DNA of 64,000 nucleotides, from positions 119,248 through 183,247 of the forward strand of contig DASXML010000086.1 in the NCBI GenBank assembly GCA_036495715.1. Direction: 5' to 3'. Position numbers and translations under genes: made by a program. Positions 27,366-35,817 of the stretch are shown piece after piece. The notes beneath the pieces were generated by a model. The model was not told the origin of the DNA, did not search any database, and saw only the letters and a list, made by a program, of their open reading frames with translations. The stretch's first letter is position 1; each line of letters begins with the position of its first letter. Source of the stretch: Scandinavium sp036495715. GTDB lineage: Bacteria > Pseudomonadota > Gammaproteobacteria > Enterobacterales > Enterobacteriaceae.

Positions 27366-28778
27366 TTACAGCACGTGAACAGACGCGGTGTTTGTGGTGC
27401 CACTTGGTACCAGCGCACCGGAAACCATGACCACAACGTCGCCTTTCTGAGCCAGACCGCTCTGCAATGCCACTTCTTTACCCAGACGGTAGAAATCATC
27501 AGTAGAAGAGATTTCTTTCACCAGCTGCGCGTTAACGCCTTTAGACAGCACCAGCTGACGTGCAGTCAGTTCGTTGGTGGTCAGCGCCAGGATGGTGGCA
27601 TCCGGGAAGTATTTACGGATAGCGCGAGCAGATTTACCGCCCTGGGTCGCAACAACGATCAGTGGCGCTTCCAGTTTCTCAGCAGTTTCTACCGCACCGC
27701 GGCAAACGGCTTCGGTGATGCGCAGTTTACGGCTGTCGTTGTTGAAGTCCAGACGGCTGGTCATCACGCGGTCAGTACGTTCACAGATGGTCGCCATGAT
27801 GGTGACCGCTTCCAGCGGGTATTTACCCTTAGCGGATTCACCAGACAGCATGACGGCATCAGTACCGTCCAGAATGGCGTTAGCCACGTCGCCGGCTTCT
27901 GCGCGGGTTGGACGTGGGTTCTTGATCATAGAATCCAGCATCTGGGTCGCGGTGATAACCACTTTACGTGCGCGGACGCATTTCTCGATGATCATCTTCT
28001 GCGCGAAGATAACTTCTTCAACCGGGATTTCAACGCCCATATCGCCACGAGCAACCATGATGCCGTCAGACGCTTCGAGGATTTCGTCGAAGTTGTTCAG
28101 GCCTTCCTGGTTTTCGATTTTGGAGATGATCTGGATGTTTTCGCCACCATGGGCTTTCAGGTGCTCACGAATTTCCAGCACGTCAGAACGCTTACGGATA
28201 AAGGATGCAGCAACGAAATCAACACCTTGCTCGCAACCGAAGATCAGGTCCTGTTTGTCTTTCTCAGCCAGCGCCGGCAGAGCGATAGAAACGCCTGGCA
28301 GGTTAACGCCTTTGTTTTCGCCCAGGTCGCCGTTGTTCAGTACTTTACAGATAACCTTGTTGCCTTCGATGGCGGTGACTTCCATACCGATCAAACCATC
28401 GTCAACCAGGATGGTGTTACCGACTTTCAGGTCACTGGTGAAGCCTTCGTAGGTGACGGCAACGGTTTCGGTGTTACCGATAACGGTTTTGTCAGTGGTG
28501 AAGGTGAAGGTCTGGCCTGCTTTCAGGGAGACGTCATTACCGCCTTCCAGTTTGATGGTACGGATTTCCGGACCTTTGGTATCCAGCAGGATAGCGGCTT
28601 TTTTACCGGTTTTGCTGACCACGTTGCGCAGGTTCTGGATGCGCTGGCCGTGTTCAGCATAATCGCCGTGAGAGAAGTTCAGACGCATAACGTTCATGCC
28701 AGCGTCCAGCATTTTGGTCAGCATCTCTTCGGATTCGGTTTTTGGACCGATGGTGCAAACAATTTTGGTCTTTTTCAT
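27366..28778 (-). CDS. pykF: PykF, pyruvate kinase I
   Basis: Fructose-1,6-bisphosphate-activated pyruvate kinase of 470 residues converting PEP and ADP to pyruvate and ATP. It begins MKKTKIVCTIGP; further motifs are NFSHGDYAEH, DTKGPEIRT, the catalytic Lys in IISKIENQEGL, and MVARGDMGVE. A stem-loop (GCGCC/GGCGC, about 27323-27341) lies downstream. A Cra site upstream fits repression of glycolytic pykF. Confidence 0.97.
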   Translation of the reverse strand: MKKTKIVCTIGPKTESEEMLTKMLDAGMNVMRLNFSHGDYAEHGQRIQNLRNVVSKTGKKAAILLDTKGPEIRTIKLEGGNDVSLKAGQTFTFTTDKTVIGNTETVAVTYEGFTSDLKVGNTILVDDGLIGMEVTAIEGNKVICKVLNNGDLGENKGVNLPGVSIALPALAEKDKQDLIFGCEQGVDFVAASFIRKRSDVLEIREHLKAHGGENIQIISKIENQEGLNNFDEILEASDGIMVARGDMGVEIPVEEVIFAQKMIIEKCVRARKVVITATQMLDSMIKNPRPTRAEAGDVANAILDGTDAVMLSGESAKGKYPLEAVTIMATICERTDRVMTSRLDFNNDSRKLRITEAVCRGAVETAEKLEAPLIVVATQGGKSARAIRKYFPDATILALTTNELTARQLVLSKGVNAQLVKEISSTDDFYRLGKEVALQSGLAQKGDVVVMVSGALVPSGTTNTASVHVL

Positions 28779-29197
28779 GACAGTCTTAGTCTTTAAGTTG
28801 AGAAGGATAGGGGGATCTCGTTTCGTGGGCGCACTGCCACGAGGTCAAACTTGTGTTACGAAAGTCGCGATGCCACGAGATAAGGATAGGTGACATCAAA
28901 AAAGCGTGCAGAGGAAAGTGAGCCTGGTTTTCAGCTACGAGGGATGGATGACGAATTGTGTTATTTTTTGTGCAGTCCAATGCGCTGAAACCATTCAAGA
29001 AAGAATACGCTGCGTATTATACGAGGTTACGGGTAAAAAAGAAAATGAAAACGCCGTTTCAGAACAAGACGATAGCGCGTAACAAAATCCCTACGATTAG
29101 ATCTTTTCGCCGTAACAAAATCAAAGGGCGAAAGTTAGGTCGAATGACGCTATCATCAATAATGAATTGATAATTAATGAGTTAGCAGGAGCATGAC
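28779..29197. promoter_or_regulatory. pykF-fumD divergent regulatory region
   Basis: 419 bases between two divergent genes. It contains the pykF leader (about 200 bases), the Cra site at 28984-28998 and an AT-rich stretch before fumD. Short open frames here lack ribosome-binding sites and are not supported as genes. Confidence 0.55.
28984..28998 (-). promoter_or_regulatory. Cra (FruR) site of pykF
   Basis: GCTGAAACCATTCAA fits the Cra consensus (RSTGAAWCSNTHHW) and matches the E. coli pykF operator as recalled. It lies about 205 bases before the pykF start. Confidence 0.8.
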
Positions 29198-29410
29198 ATG
29201 GGCAATCTGAGTAAAGACGACGCGCTGTATCAGGAAATGTGCCGCGTAGTTGGCAAAGTGGTACTGGAAATGCGTGACCTTGGACAGGAACCAAAATACA
29301 TTGTGATTGCTGGCGTACTGCGCACTTCGCTTGCTAACCAGAATATCAAACGCACTGAAGTGACCCGCGAGGCAATGGAACGCGTCATTATTGCGCTGGC
29401 GGGACAGTAA
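29198..29410 (+). CDS. fumD: FumD, small class fumarase (YdhZ)
   Basis: 70-residue protein matching E. coli FumD/YdhZ over its whole length (YREMCRVVGKVVLEMRDL-like start, then EPKYIVIAGVLRTSLANQ). FumD has been reported to have fumarase activity. GCAGGAG lies seven bases before ATG. In K-12 the ydhYVWXUT genes follow; here they are replaced by the accessory region starting with a convergent TetR gene only three bases away. Confidence 0.9.
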   Translation: MGNLSKDDALYQEMCRVVGKVVLEMRDLGQEPKYIVIAGVLRTSLANQNIKRTEVTREAMERVIIALAGQ

Positions 29411-29413
29411 ATT

Positions 29414-30052
29414 TCAGAAAATCACAAAACGAAGTACGGCCTTCACGGCGATATCGCTGTGATGCGCCACCAACTGGGGATCGTCGATTTCTGGTAACGG
29501 GCCTTCCAGATACAGGCTGTTAAAGGTGTAGAAGTTAGAGACCTGATAAAAGCTAAAGCTGCTGATCAAACGGTGAACATCACGGGCCTCGATGCCTTGC
29601 TGGAAAATACCCTCTTGCTGACCGCGCTGAAGGATATTTTCAACAATCGACAGTGCACTTTTGTTCAGGGGTTTTAACAAACCAGACGCATTCAGCCACT
29701 TCCCGCGCTGCATATTCTCCATACAGATGACCCGCATGAAGTCCGCGTGGCTGGCGTGATAGGCCACGCTCCATTTCACCAACTGCACGAGCGCTTCCAC
29801 TGGGGGGAAATTCTCCAGTCCCAATTGTTGCTCGCTTTCGCGAATGCGCGCATAGACGTGTTCCAGCACCGCCTGATAAAGCTGCTCTTTGGTTTTGAAG
29901 TAATAGACCACCATGCGCTTCGTCGTCTGCGCTTCTCCAGCTATCTGCTCCATTCGCGCTCCGGCCTGGCCGTGCTCGGCGAAAACCGCAACGGCAGCGG
30001 CAAAAATCTTCTCTTTCAGACTCTGGGCTTCATCGTGAACAACAACAGGCAT
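29414..30052 (-). CDS. TetR-family regulator of the shikimate/dehydroshikimate cluster
   Basis: 212 residues with an N-terminal TetR HTH (IFAAAVAVFAEHGQAG, then MEQIAGEAQTTKRMVVYYFKTKEQLYQ) and a helical ligand-binding C-terminal domain. The start at 30052 (MPVVVHDEA) is more typical than the 16-codon longer reading. It is divergent from the dehydratase gene, so it probably represses that operon with quinate, shikimate or an intermediate as inducer; this is inferred from position only. Confidence 0.82.
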   Translation of the reverse strand: MPVVVHDEAQSLKEKIFAAAVAVFAEHGQAGARMEQIAGEAQTTKRMVVYYFKTKEQLYQAVLEHVYARIRESEQQLGLENFPPVEALVQLVKWSVAYHASHADFMRVICMENMQRGKWLNASGLLKPLNKSALSIVENILQRGQQEGIFQQGIEARDVHRLISSFSFYQVSNFYTFNSLYLEGPLPEIDDPQLVAHHSDIAVKAVLRFVIF

Positions 30053-30125
30053 GGCCACTCCGGCATCTTGATAAGAACAAAAAACACACACAACGATCAC
30101 ATATTAGCAACGAAAAATGGCATCA

Positions 30126-30143
30126 ATGAACCAAATGATTCAT
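30126..30143. promoter_or_regulatory. Candidate TetR operator
   Basis: ATGAACCAAATGATTCAT is an imperfect 18-bp palindrome (arms ATGAA/TTCAT) in the 125-base divergent gap between the TetR gene and the dehydratase gene. Suggestive only. Confidence 0.35.
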
Positions 30144-30177
30144 ATTCGATTTCCCAAGGATCATGACAGGTGACACT

Positions 30178-32031
30178 ATGCTGCGCTCGATCGCAACCGT
30201 CTCGATATCAGGCACCTTACCGGAAAAACTGAGCGCCATTGCCGATGCAGGCTATCAGGGCGTTGAAATTTTTGAAAATGATCTGCTCTATTATACCGGG
30301 TCACCCGCGGATATCCGACAGATGGCCGCCGATCTCGGTTTACAGATCACGCTTTTTCAGCCATTTCGGGATTTTGAGGGCGCAACGCGCCCGCAGTTTG
30401 CCGCGAATCTCGAACGTGCAAGACGCAAATTCGATCTCATGCATCAGTTGGGCTGCGACACGATGTTGCTTTGCAGCAGCGTTGCACCTGATACCAGTCC
30501 GGATAGTGATCTGCAAATCAGCGATCTGCGCGCACTGGCAGAGCTTGCCGAGCGTGAAAGCATCAACGTAGGTTACGAAGCGCTGGCCTGGGGGACGCAG
30601 GTTAATCGCTGGTATCAGGCATGGCAACGGGTGAAAGCGGTGGACAGCCCGGCGATGGGCATTGTCCTCGACAGTTTTCATGTGCTGGCGTTGGGTGACA
30701 CGCTGGCCCGGCTTGACGAGGTGCCGGTCGATAAAATCACATTCCTGCAATTGGCCGATGCGCCAGTCATGAAAATGGACGTGCTGGAATGGAGCCGCCA
30801 TTTCCGCTGCTTCCCCGGCCAGGGCGAATTGCCGGTGGTGGAATTTTCGCGTGAGCTGACACAGCGTGGCTATCGTGGTACGTGGTCACTGGAAGTCTTT
30901 AACGATGGTTTTCGCGCCTCGCCAAATGGGGCTACCGCAAAGGACGGCTACCGTTCGTTGTTGTGGCTTGAGGAACAAACTCGGCATCAGTTAGTGCAAA
31001 CTGACGCAGAACTGGTGGTGTTGCCAGAACTGCCTGAATTTCACGGTCCTGAGTTTATTGAATTTGCCGCCAGCCCCGCAGAAGCCAAAAAACTCGGCGC
31101 GAACCTCGGGCAAATGGGGTTTCGTCAGCAGGGCACGCACCGCAGTAAAAAAGTCAGCCTGTGGCAAAACGGTGGCGCACGGGTAATTGTCAATCACCAA
31201 CCGCACAGCTGGGCCGATCATTTTTGGCAACGCCACGGTGTTTCGCTGTGTGCTATCGCGCTGCGCGTGAGCCAGAGTGCACCGATTATCGCCCGGGCGA
31301 AAGCTTATGGTTACGCCACCTGGCAGGGTGAAGCCGGACCGAATGAAAGCACTATTCCGGCGGTTTGTGCGCCTGACGGCAGCTTGATTTACCTGGTTGA
31401 ACAGGGAGATGAGATCTACGAACGTGATTTTGCGTTAGATGAATCAGTGCCTTCGAACGGTCTGCTCGGCATTGACCATCTGGCACTGGGAATGGAAGCC
31501 GACAGTCGCGATAACTGGGTGATGTTTTTTCGTACGGTGTTTGGCTTTATGCTTGAGCTTGAGCAAACGATGCCCGATCCCTATGGACTGGTGCGCAGCC
31601 TGGCAGTGCACAGTCCGCAGGGTGACATCCGTCTGGCGCTGAATATTTCCCAAAGCCGCGCCACGCAAATTGCGCGTTCGGTGGCGTGCTATCAAGGCGC
31701 AGGTTTGCAGCATGCGGCATTTGCCAGTGCGGATTTACCCGCTACGCTCGAATCACTCCCCACGGGGTTGCCTTCTGCTTTGCCCATTCCAGCCAATTAT
31801 TATGATGATTTACGGGCGCGATTTGGCGACAGTGAGCAGACAGAAACCCTGCAACAGCAACAGATTTTGTACGACCGTGACACCCACGGCGGCGAGTTTT
31901 TGCATCTCTATACACGCCCGTTCAGTGCCGGACGTTTTTTCTTCGAACTTACCGAAAGACGTAACGGTTATACACAATACGGCGCGGTCAACGCAGCAGT
32001 GCGTTTGTCGGCGATGCAATACAGTGAGTAA
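30178..32031 (+). CDS. quiC: 3-dehydroshikimate dehydratase, two-domain (QuiC type)
   Basis: 617 residues. The N-terminal half (about 1-280) is a sugar-phosphate-isomerase-like TIM barrel (SISGTLPEKLSAIADAGYQG, metal-site GYEALAWGTQVNR and LDSFHVLALGD, WSLEVFNDGFR). The C-terminal half (about 290-600) is a VOC/4-hydroxyphenylpyruvate-dioxygenase-like domain (GIDHLALGME, GAGLQHAAFAS, GGEFLHLYTRP). This fusion is known for 3-dehydroshikimate dehydratases that make protocatechuate. No protocatechuate ring-cleavage genes are in the window. Start 30178 is preferred by family N-terminus; ATG 30163 is in frame upstream. Confidence 0.85.
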   Translation: MLRSIATVSISGTLPEKLSAIADAGYQGVEIFENDLLYYTGSPADIRQMAADLGLQITLFQPFRDFEGATRPQFAANLERARRKFDLMHQLGCDTMLLCSSVAPDTSPDSDLQISDLRALAELAERESINVGYEALAWGTQVNRWYQAWQRVKAVDSPAMGIVLDSFHVLALGDTLARLDEVPVDKITFLQLADAPVMKMDVLEWSRHFRCFPGQGELPVVEFSRELTQRGYRGTWSLEVFNDGFRASPNGATAKDGYRSLLWLEEQTRHQLVQTDAELVVLPELPEFHGPEFIEFAASPAEAKKLGANLGQMGFRQQGTHRSKKVSLWQNGGARVIVNHQPHSWADHFWQRHGVSLCAIALRVSQSAPIIARAKAYGYATWQGEAGPNESTIPAVCAPDGSLIYLVEQGDEIYERDFALDESVPSNGLLGIDHLALGMEADSRDNWVMFFRTVFGFMLELEQTMPDPYGLVRSLAVHSPQGDIRLALNISQSRATQIARSVACYQGAGLQHAAFASADLPATLESLPTGLPSALPIPANYYDDLRARFGDSEQTETLQQQQILYDRDTHGGEFLHLYTRPFSAGRFFFELTERRNGYTQYGAVNAAVRLSAMQYSE

Positions 32032-32108
32032 ACCTGACTGAACCAGACGGTTCGGCTAGAAAGGTAAAAATAAAAAATTCATCTGCATCCTACAAAACAG
32101 GAATGATT

Positions 32109-33431
32109 ATGAGCACTTACAGCCATGACCAAACGGTGACCGCAGATGCGGCGACTGCTGTGCGCCGCTCGCGGCGTCGAATCGGTATTCTGGCCCTGCT
32201 GGCAGTGGGCACAATGATTAATTATCTCGATCGCACGGTGCTCGGCATCGCAGCCCCGGCGCTCACGCAAGAACTCGGTATCAATGCGGCGATTATGGGC
32301 GTTGTATTCTCGGCTTTCGCTTGGACCTACGCGCTGGCGCAAATCCCCGGAGGCTTGTTTCTCGATCGTTTCGGCAACAAAATTACTTATTTCCTCTCGC
32401 TCACGCTGTGGTCTTTGTTCACGCTGTTTCACGGAATGGCGGTGGGGATCAAATCCTTATTGCTGTGCCGCTTTGGTCTCGGCGTTAGCGAAGCGCCTTG
32501 TTTCCCGGTGAATAGTCGGGTGGTCAGCGCTTGGTTTCCGCAGCATGAAAGGGCTAAGGCCACGGCGGTGTATACCGTGGGTGAATATCTCGGGCTGGCC
32601 TGTTTCTCACCGCTGCTGTTTTGGATCATGGGCAGTTTCGGCTGGCGCACGCTGTTTATCAGTGTTGGCGTGGTCGGTCTTCTGTTTGCCATCGCCTGGT
32701 GGCGGTTATATCGCGAACCACATGAAGATAGCCGTCTGAGCCAGCAGGAGCATGACTACATTGAGGCGGGCGGTGGTATTCATTCGGCGACTGCACAAAA
32801 AATACAGTTCAGCTGGCCATTAGTGCGCCAGTTGCTAAGCAAGCGACAGATTGTCGGTGCGAGTATTGGCCAGTTTGCAGGCAATACGGTGCTGGTGTTC
32901 TTCCTGACCTGGTTCCCGACGTGGTTGGCAACTGAGCGCCATATGCCGTGGCTGAAAGTGGGCTTCTTCGCCATTCTGCCATTCCTGGCCGCCGCGGGCG
33001 GAGTGATGTTCGGCGGCTGGGTATCGGACAAACTGTTGAAAGCCACCGGCTCGGCGAATCTCGGGCGCAAGTTGCCGATCATCATTGGGCTGCTGATGGC
33101 GAGTTGCATCATCAGCGCCAACTGGATGCACAGCGATATGGCGGTGATTTTGGTGATGTCGTTTGCTTTCTTCGGTCAGGGGATGGTCGGTCTCGGCTGG
33201 ACGTTGATTTCCGACATGGCACCGCGTGGGCTAGGCGGTCTTACCGGTGGGCTGTTTAATTTCTGCGCCAACCTGGCGGGGATCCTCACGCCATTGGTGA
33301 TTGGCTTTATCGTTGCCGCCTTCGGCAGTTTTTTCTACGCCCTGATCTACATCGGGGGGGCTGCGCTGCTTGGCGTGGTGGCGTATGTGTTTATTCTCGG
33401 TGATGTGAAACGCATCGAACTCACGGAATAG
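32109..33431 (+). CDS. MFS transporter, anion:cation symporter family (probable shikimate/quinate importer)
   Basis: 440 residues and about 12 membrane segments. The MFS motif between helices 2 and 3 is GGLFLDRFGNK, and NYLDRTVLGIAAPAL in helix 1 is typical of the ACS (GudP/GarP-like) family of organic-acid importers. ATG 32109 is chosen over 32103 for ribosome-binding-site spacing (AGGA). The gene lies 77 bases after the dehydratase and 19 before the AroE-like gene, so a quinate or shikimate substrate is inferred from context only. A G7 run (33354-33360) lies near the 3' end. Confidence 0.8.
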   Translation: MSTYSHDQTVTADAATAVRRSRRRIGILALLAVGTMINYLDRTVLGIAAPALTQELGINAAIMGVVFSAFAWTYALAQIPGGLFLDRFGNKITYFLSLTLWSLFTLFHGMAVGIKSLLLCRFGLGVSEAPCFPVNSRVVSAWFPQHERAKATAVYTVGEYLGLACFSPLLFWIMGSFGWRTLFISVGVVGLLFAIAWWRLYREPHEDSRLSQQEHDYIEAGGGIHSATAQKIQFSWPLVRQLLSKRQIVGASIGQFAGNTVLVFFLTWFPTWLATERHMPWLKVGFFAILPFLAAAGGVMFGGWVSDKLLKATGSANLGRKLPIIIGLLMASCIISANWMHSDMAVILVMSFAFFGQGMVGLGWTLISDMAPRGLGGLTGGLFNFCANLAGILTPLVIGFIVAAFGSFFYALIYIGGAALLGVVAYVFILGDVKRIELTE

Positions 33432-33450
33432 CAGGATTAAGGATCGGGAA

Positions 33451-34287
33451 ATGATGATTTCTGGAAACACGCGCCTGATTGCGCATTTGGGTTGGCCAAC
33501 GGAAAGTTTCAAAGCGCCGATGATTTACAACCCGTGGCTAGAAGCGCAGAGCGTGGATGTCAAAGTGGTGCCGATGGGTGTGCGTCCGGAAGCGTTTGCC
33601 GCTTTTGTGCCTGCACTGTTTCAGATGACCAATCTGGTTGGGGCATTGGTGACGATGCCCCACAAAGTGGTCGCCGCTGGGCTGATGCAACAGCTTAGTC
33701 CGACGGCGGCAATCGCCGGAGCGTGTAACGCCATTCGTCGTGAAAAAGATGGCACGTTAACAGGCGAAATGTTTGATGGTGATGGTTTCGTGCAGGGCAT
33801 TCTGCGCAAAGGGTTTATGCCTGAAAATGCGCGTGCTTTAGTGGTGGGCTGCGGCGGTGTTGGCTCGGCCATTGCGGCTTCATTGGCGGCGGAGGGTGTG
33901 CCGTCGCTCACATTGTTTGATTCGCGTGAACAGACCGCTCAGGCGCTGGCGATGCGTTTGCTACGCCATTATCCCGCGCTTGACATCATGCTGATGCGAA
34001 ACGACCCGCAGGGGCATTCTCTGGTGGTTAACGCCACGCCGATGGGGATGTCTCCCGACGATCCGTTGCCGTTGGATGTCACTCGCCTAGCACCTGAGAC
34101 GTTTGTGGGTGAGGTGGTGATGAGCCAAACCTGGACTCCGTTTTTACAGGCGGCGATGGCCCGCGACTGCCTGGTGCAGCGCGGCACCGATATGCTGTTT
34201 GAAATGATCCCCGCCTATTTACGCTTCTTCGGCTTACCGGTTGCCACGCCGGATCAGCTGCGCGAGCGGGCCGAGATCAGGGAATAG
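33451..34287 (+). CDS. Shikimate dehydrogenase-like protein (AroE family, divergent substrate site)
   Basis: 278 residues with the AroE two-domain plan. Catalytic Lys72 in LVTMPHK and Asp109 in EMFDGDGF are both present, and the Rossmann motif is VVGCGGVGSAIAASLA. The two shikimate-carboxylate serines of the classic SxSP motif are replaced: the segment reads GWPTESFKAP, giving Phe20 and Ala22 at those places. In the cluster it would interconvert shikimate (or a relative) and 3-dehydroshikimate before the dehydratase. The changed pocket suggests a different or modified substrate. Confidence 0.8.
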   Translation: MMISGNTRLIAHLGWPTESFKAPMIYNPWLEAQSVDVKVVPMGVRPEAFAAFVPALFQMTNLVGALVTMPHKVVAAGLMQQLSPTAAIAGACNAIRREKDGTLTGEMFDGDGFVQGILRKGFMPENARALVVGCGGVGSAIAASLAAEGVPSLTLFDSREQTAQALAMRLLRHYPALDIMLMRNDPQGHSLVVNATPMGMSPDDPLPLDVTRLAPETFVGEVVMSQTWTPFLQAAMARDCLVQRGTDMLFEMIPAYLRFFGLPVATPDQLRERAEIRE

Positions 34288-34359
34288 CCGGATTCGACTG
34301 ACGTTCCACGTCTGCCCGGCTAAGATAATGATTTTTAGACGGGCAAAAATTTCTCACTT

Positions 34360-35079
34360 ATGACTACATCTCTTCACGTTCTCGCCGCCGGAAGCCTGAA
34401 AAAGGCGTTTATTCCAATGTGCCAGCAGTTCAGCGACCAAACGGGTATTTCTGTCACCGTTGATTTTGGTCCGGCGGGTTTGTTGCGGGAACGTATTGAA
34501 GCAGGAGAACGCTGCCATCTCTTCGCGTCCGCCAACACAGTGCATCCGCAAACGCTGCTCGCCAGCGGGCGGGCGCAATCGGTGGCAACCTTTGCATTTA
34601 ATCGTCTGAATTTGACGGCGCGAAAAACGGCACAAACGGAAAACGCCGACTGGCTGAGTCTGTTGGCAAACCCGGCATTACGCTTAGGCACATCAACGCC
34701 GGGCTGCGATCCGTCCGGCGATTACACCTGGGAATTGTTCGAGCGTATTGAAGCGCGTTATCCGGAAATTGACCTCAAAACACGGGCGAAAATGCTGGTG
34801 GGCGGTCGAGATTCTTTAACCGTACCGGCGGGCGAAATTGCCAGCGCGTGGCTGATTCGGCGTAATTTGACCGATCTGTTTATCGGCTACGCACACTACG
34901 CGCACGCGCTGGAAAACACCGACGATTTGCGTATTCTGCCGCTGCCTGATGCGTATCAGTCGCGCTGTGAATACCAGTTGGCCGTTCTCAACAACGACGC
35001 CCAGCCGCTTGCAAAATACATTGTCACAGGTGAAGGGCAGACTTTTTTACGTCACGCGGGCTTTCTAACGCTTGATTGA
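34360..35079 (+). CDS. ModA-like molybdate/tungstate-binding protein without signal peptide
   Basis: 239 residues of the type 2 periplasmic-binding fold, resembling ModA/WtpA: LHVLAAGSLKKAF at the N-terminus, VTVDFGPAGLLRERIEAG, HLFASANTVHP, and DYTWELFERIEARYP. The mature-type sequence begins directly at the ATG, and a TAG lies in frame 27 bases upstream, so there is no room for a signal peptide; as it stands the protein is cytosolic. It converges on, and overlaps by 15 bases, the ATPase gene of the ABC importer that carries a ModE-like operator. Whether it senses, stores or merely has lost export is open. Confidence 0.75.
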   Translation: MTTSLHVLAAGSLKKAFIPMCQQFSDQTGISVTVDFGPAGLLRERIEAGERCHLFASANTVHPQTLLASGRAQSVATFAFNRLNLTARKTAQTENADWLSLLANPALRLGTSTPGCDPSGDYTWELFERIEARYPEIDLKTRAKMLVGGRDSLTVPAGEIASAWLIRRNLTDLFIGYAHYAHALENTDDLRILPLPDAYQSRCEYQLAVLNNDAQPLAKYIVTGEGQTFLRHAGFLTLD

Positions 35080-35817
35080 AAACAGTGGTGCCACTACCTG
35101 ACGCGGATAATTTTCCAGCGTCAACGTTTGCACCGGCACGCCATAGGCTTGCAGCAGATTGCGCTCGGTGACCACTTTCTGCGTTTCATCCGCCAACCAT
35201 TTGCCGTCCGGTAACAGCATCAGCGTATGGCTCGCCACTTGCAGCGCATGAGTGGGATCGTGAGTTGTGAATAACACGCTGCGGCGCTGGCGATGAGCAA
35301 GGTCGCTTATCAGCTGTAATACCACCTGTTGGTTCGCCAGATCGAGCGCTGAACAAGGCTCATCGAGTAAAATATTCTGACTGCCGCTGACCAGCGAACG
35401 GGCAATCATCACCAACTGCTGCTGACCGCCGGAGAGGGCGCCAAACATTTTTCTGGCGAGCGGTAAAATGTTGAGTTTTTCCAGCGCCTGCGCCACATGT
35501 TGCCTGTCATCGGCGGAAGGCTGAGAAAGCAATGCCACATGTCGGGCACGACCCATCAGCACCACGTCCTGAACCTGCCAGGCGAACGCCGGGCGAAATG
35601 ACTGCGGCACCACGCTGACGCCACCTTCGACCTTAAGCGTGCCGCCGAGCGCGGGCAGCACACCTGTCAGCGTATCGAGCAGAGTGCTTTTCCCTCGTCC
35701 GTTAGCGCCAAGTACGGCCCAAATTTCACCCGGCTGGCAGGCAAAATGTAATGGAGAAAACAGCGGCTGGTCGTGGCCGTACAACAATTCGCTGACGGAG
35801 AGTGAAGCGCTGATCAT
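35065..35817 (-). CDS. ABC importer ATPase (probable molybdate/tungstate, MolC type)
   Basis: 250 residues of the FecE/BtuD-type ATPase family. Walker A is GANGRGKST, the signature LSGGQQQL, Walker B ILLDEP, and the H-loop FTTHDPTHAL. The start at MISASLSV (35817) or three codons earlier (35826) overlaps the permease gene, indicating coupled translation. It is the last gene of the three-gene operon; the substrate is inferred from the ModE-like operator upstream of the first gene. Confidence 0.82.
   Translation of the reverse strand: MISASLSVSELLYGHDQPLFSPLHFACQPGEIWAVLGANGRGKSTLLDTLTGVLPALGGTLKVEGGVSVVPQSFRPAFAWQVQDVVLMGRARHVALLSQPSADDRQHVAQALEKLNILPLARKMFGALSGGQQQLVMIARSLVSGSQNILLDEPCSALDLANQQVVLQLISDLAHRQRRSVLFTTHDPTHALQVASHTLMLLPDGKWLADETQKVVTERNLLQAYGVPVQTLTLENYPRQVVAPLFSIKR

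Noticed and set aside
27375..28796. A 473-codon open frame antisense to pykF
   Set aside because: It mirrors pykF codon usage, has no ribosome-binding site and gives a low-complexity Phe/Gly/Asp-rich product; a shadow of a strongly biased gene.
28958..29170. 70-codon plus-strand frame upstream of fumD
   Set aside because: Lys/Arg-rich, overlaps the pykF Cra site and promoter region, no homology I recognise.
33354..33360. G7 run in the MFS gene as a second phase-variable tract
   Set aside because: Shorter than the ydiV tract and close to the 3' end, where a frameshift would alter only the last 30 or so residues; evidence too weak.
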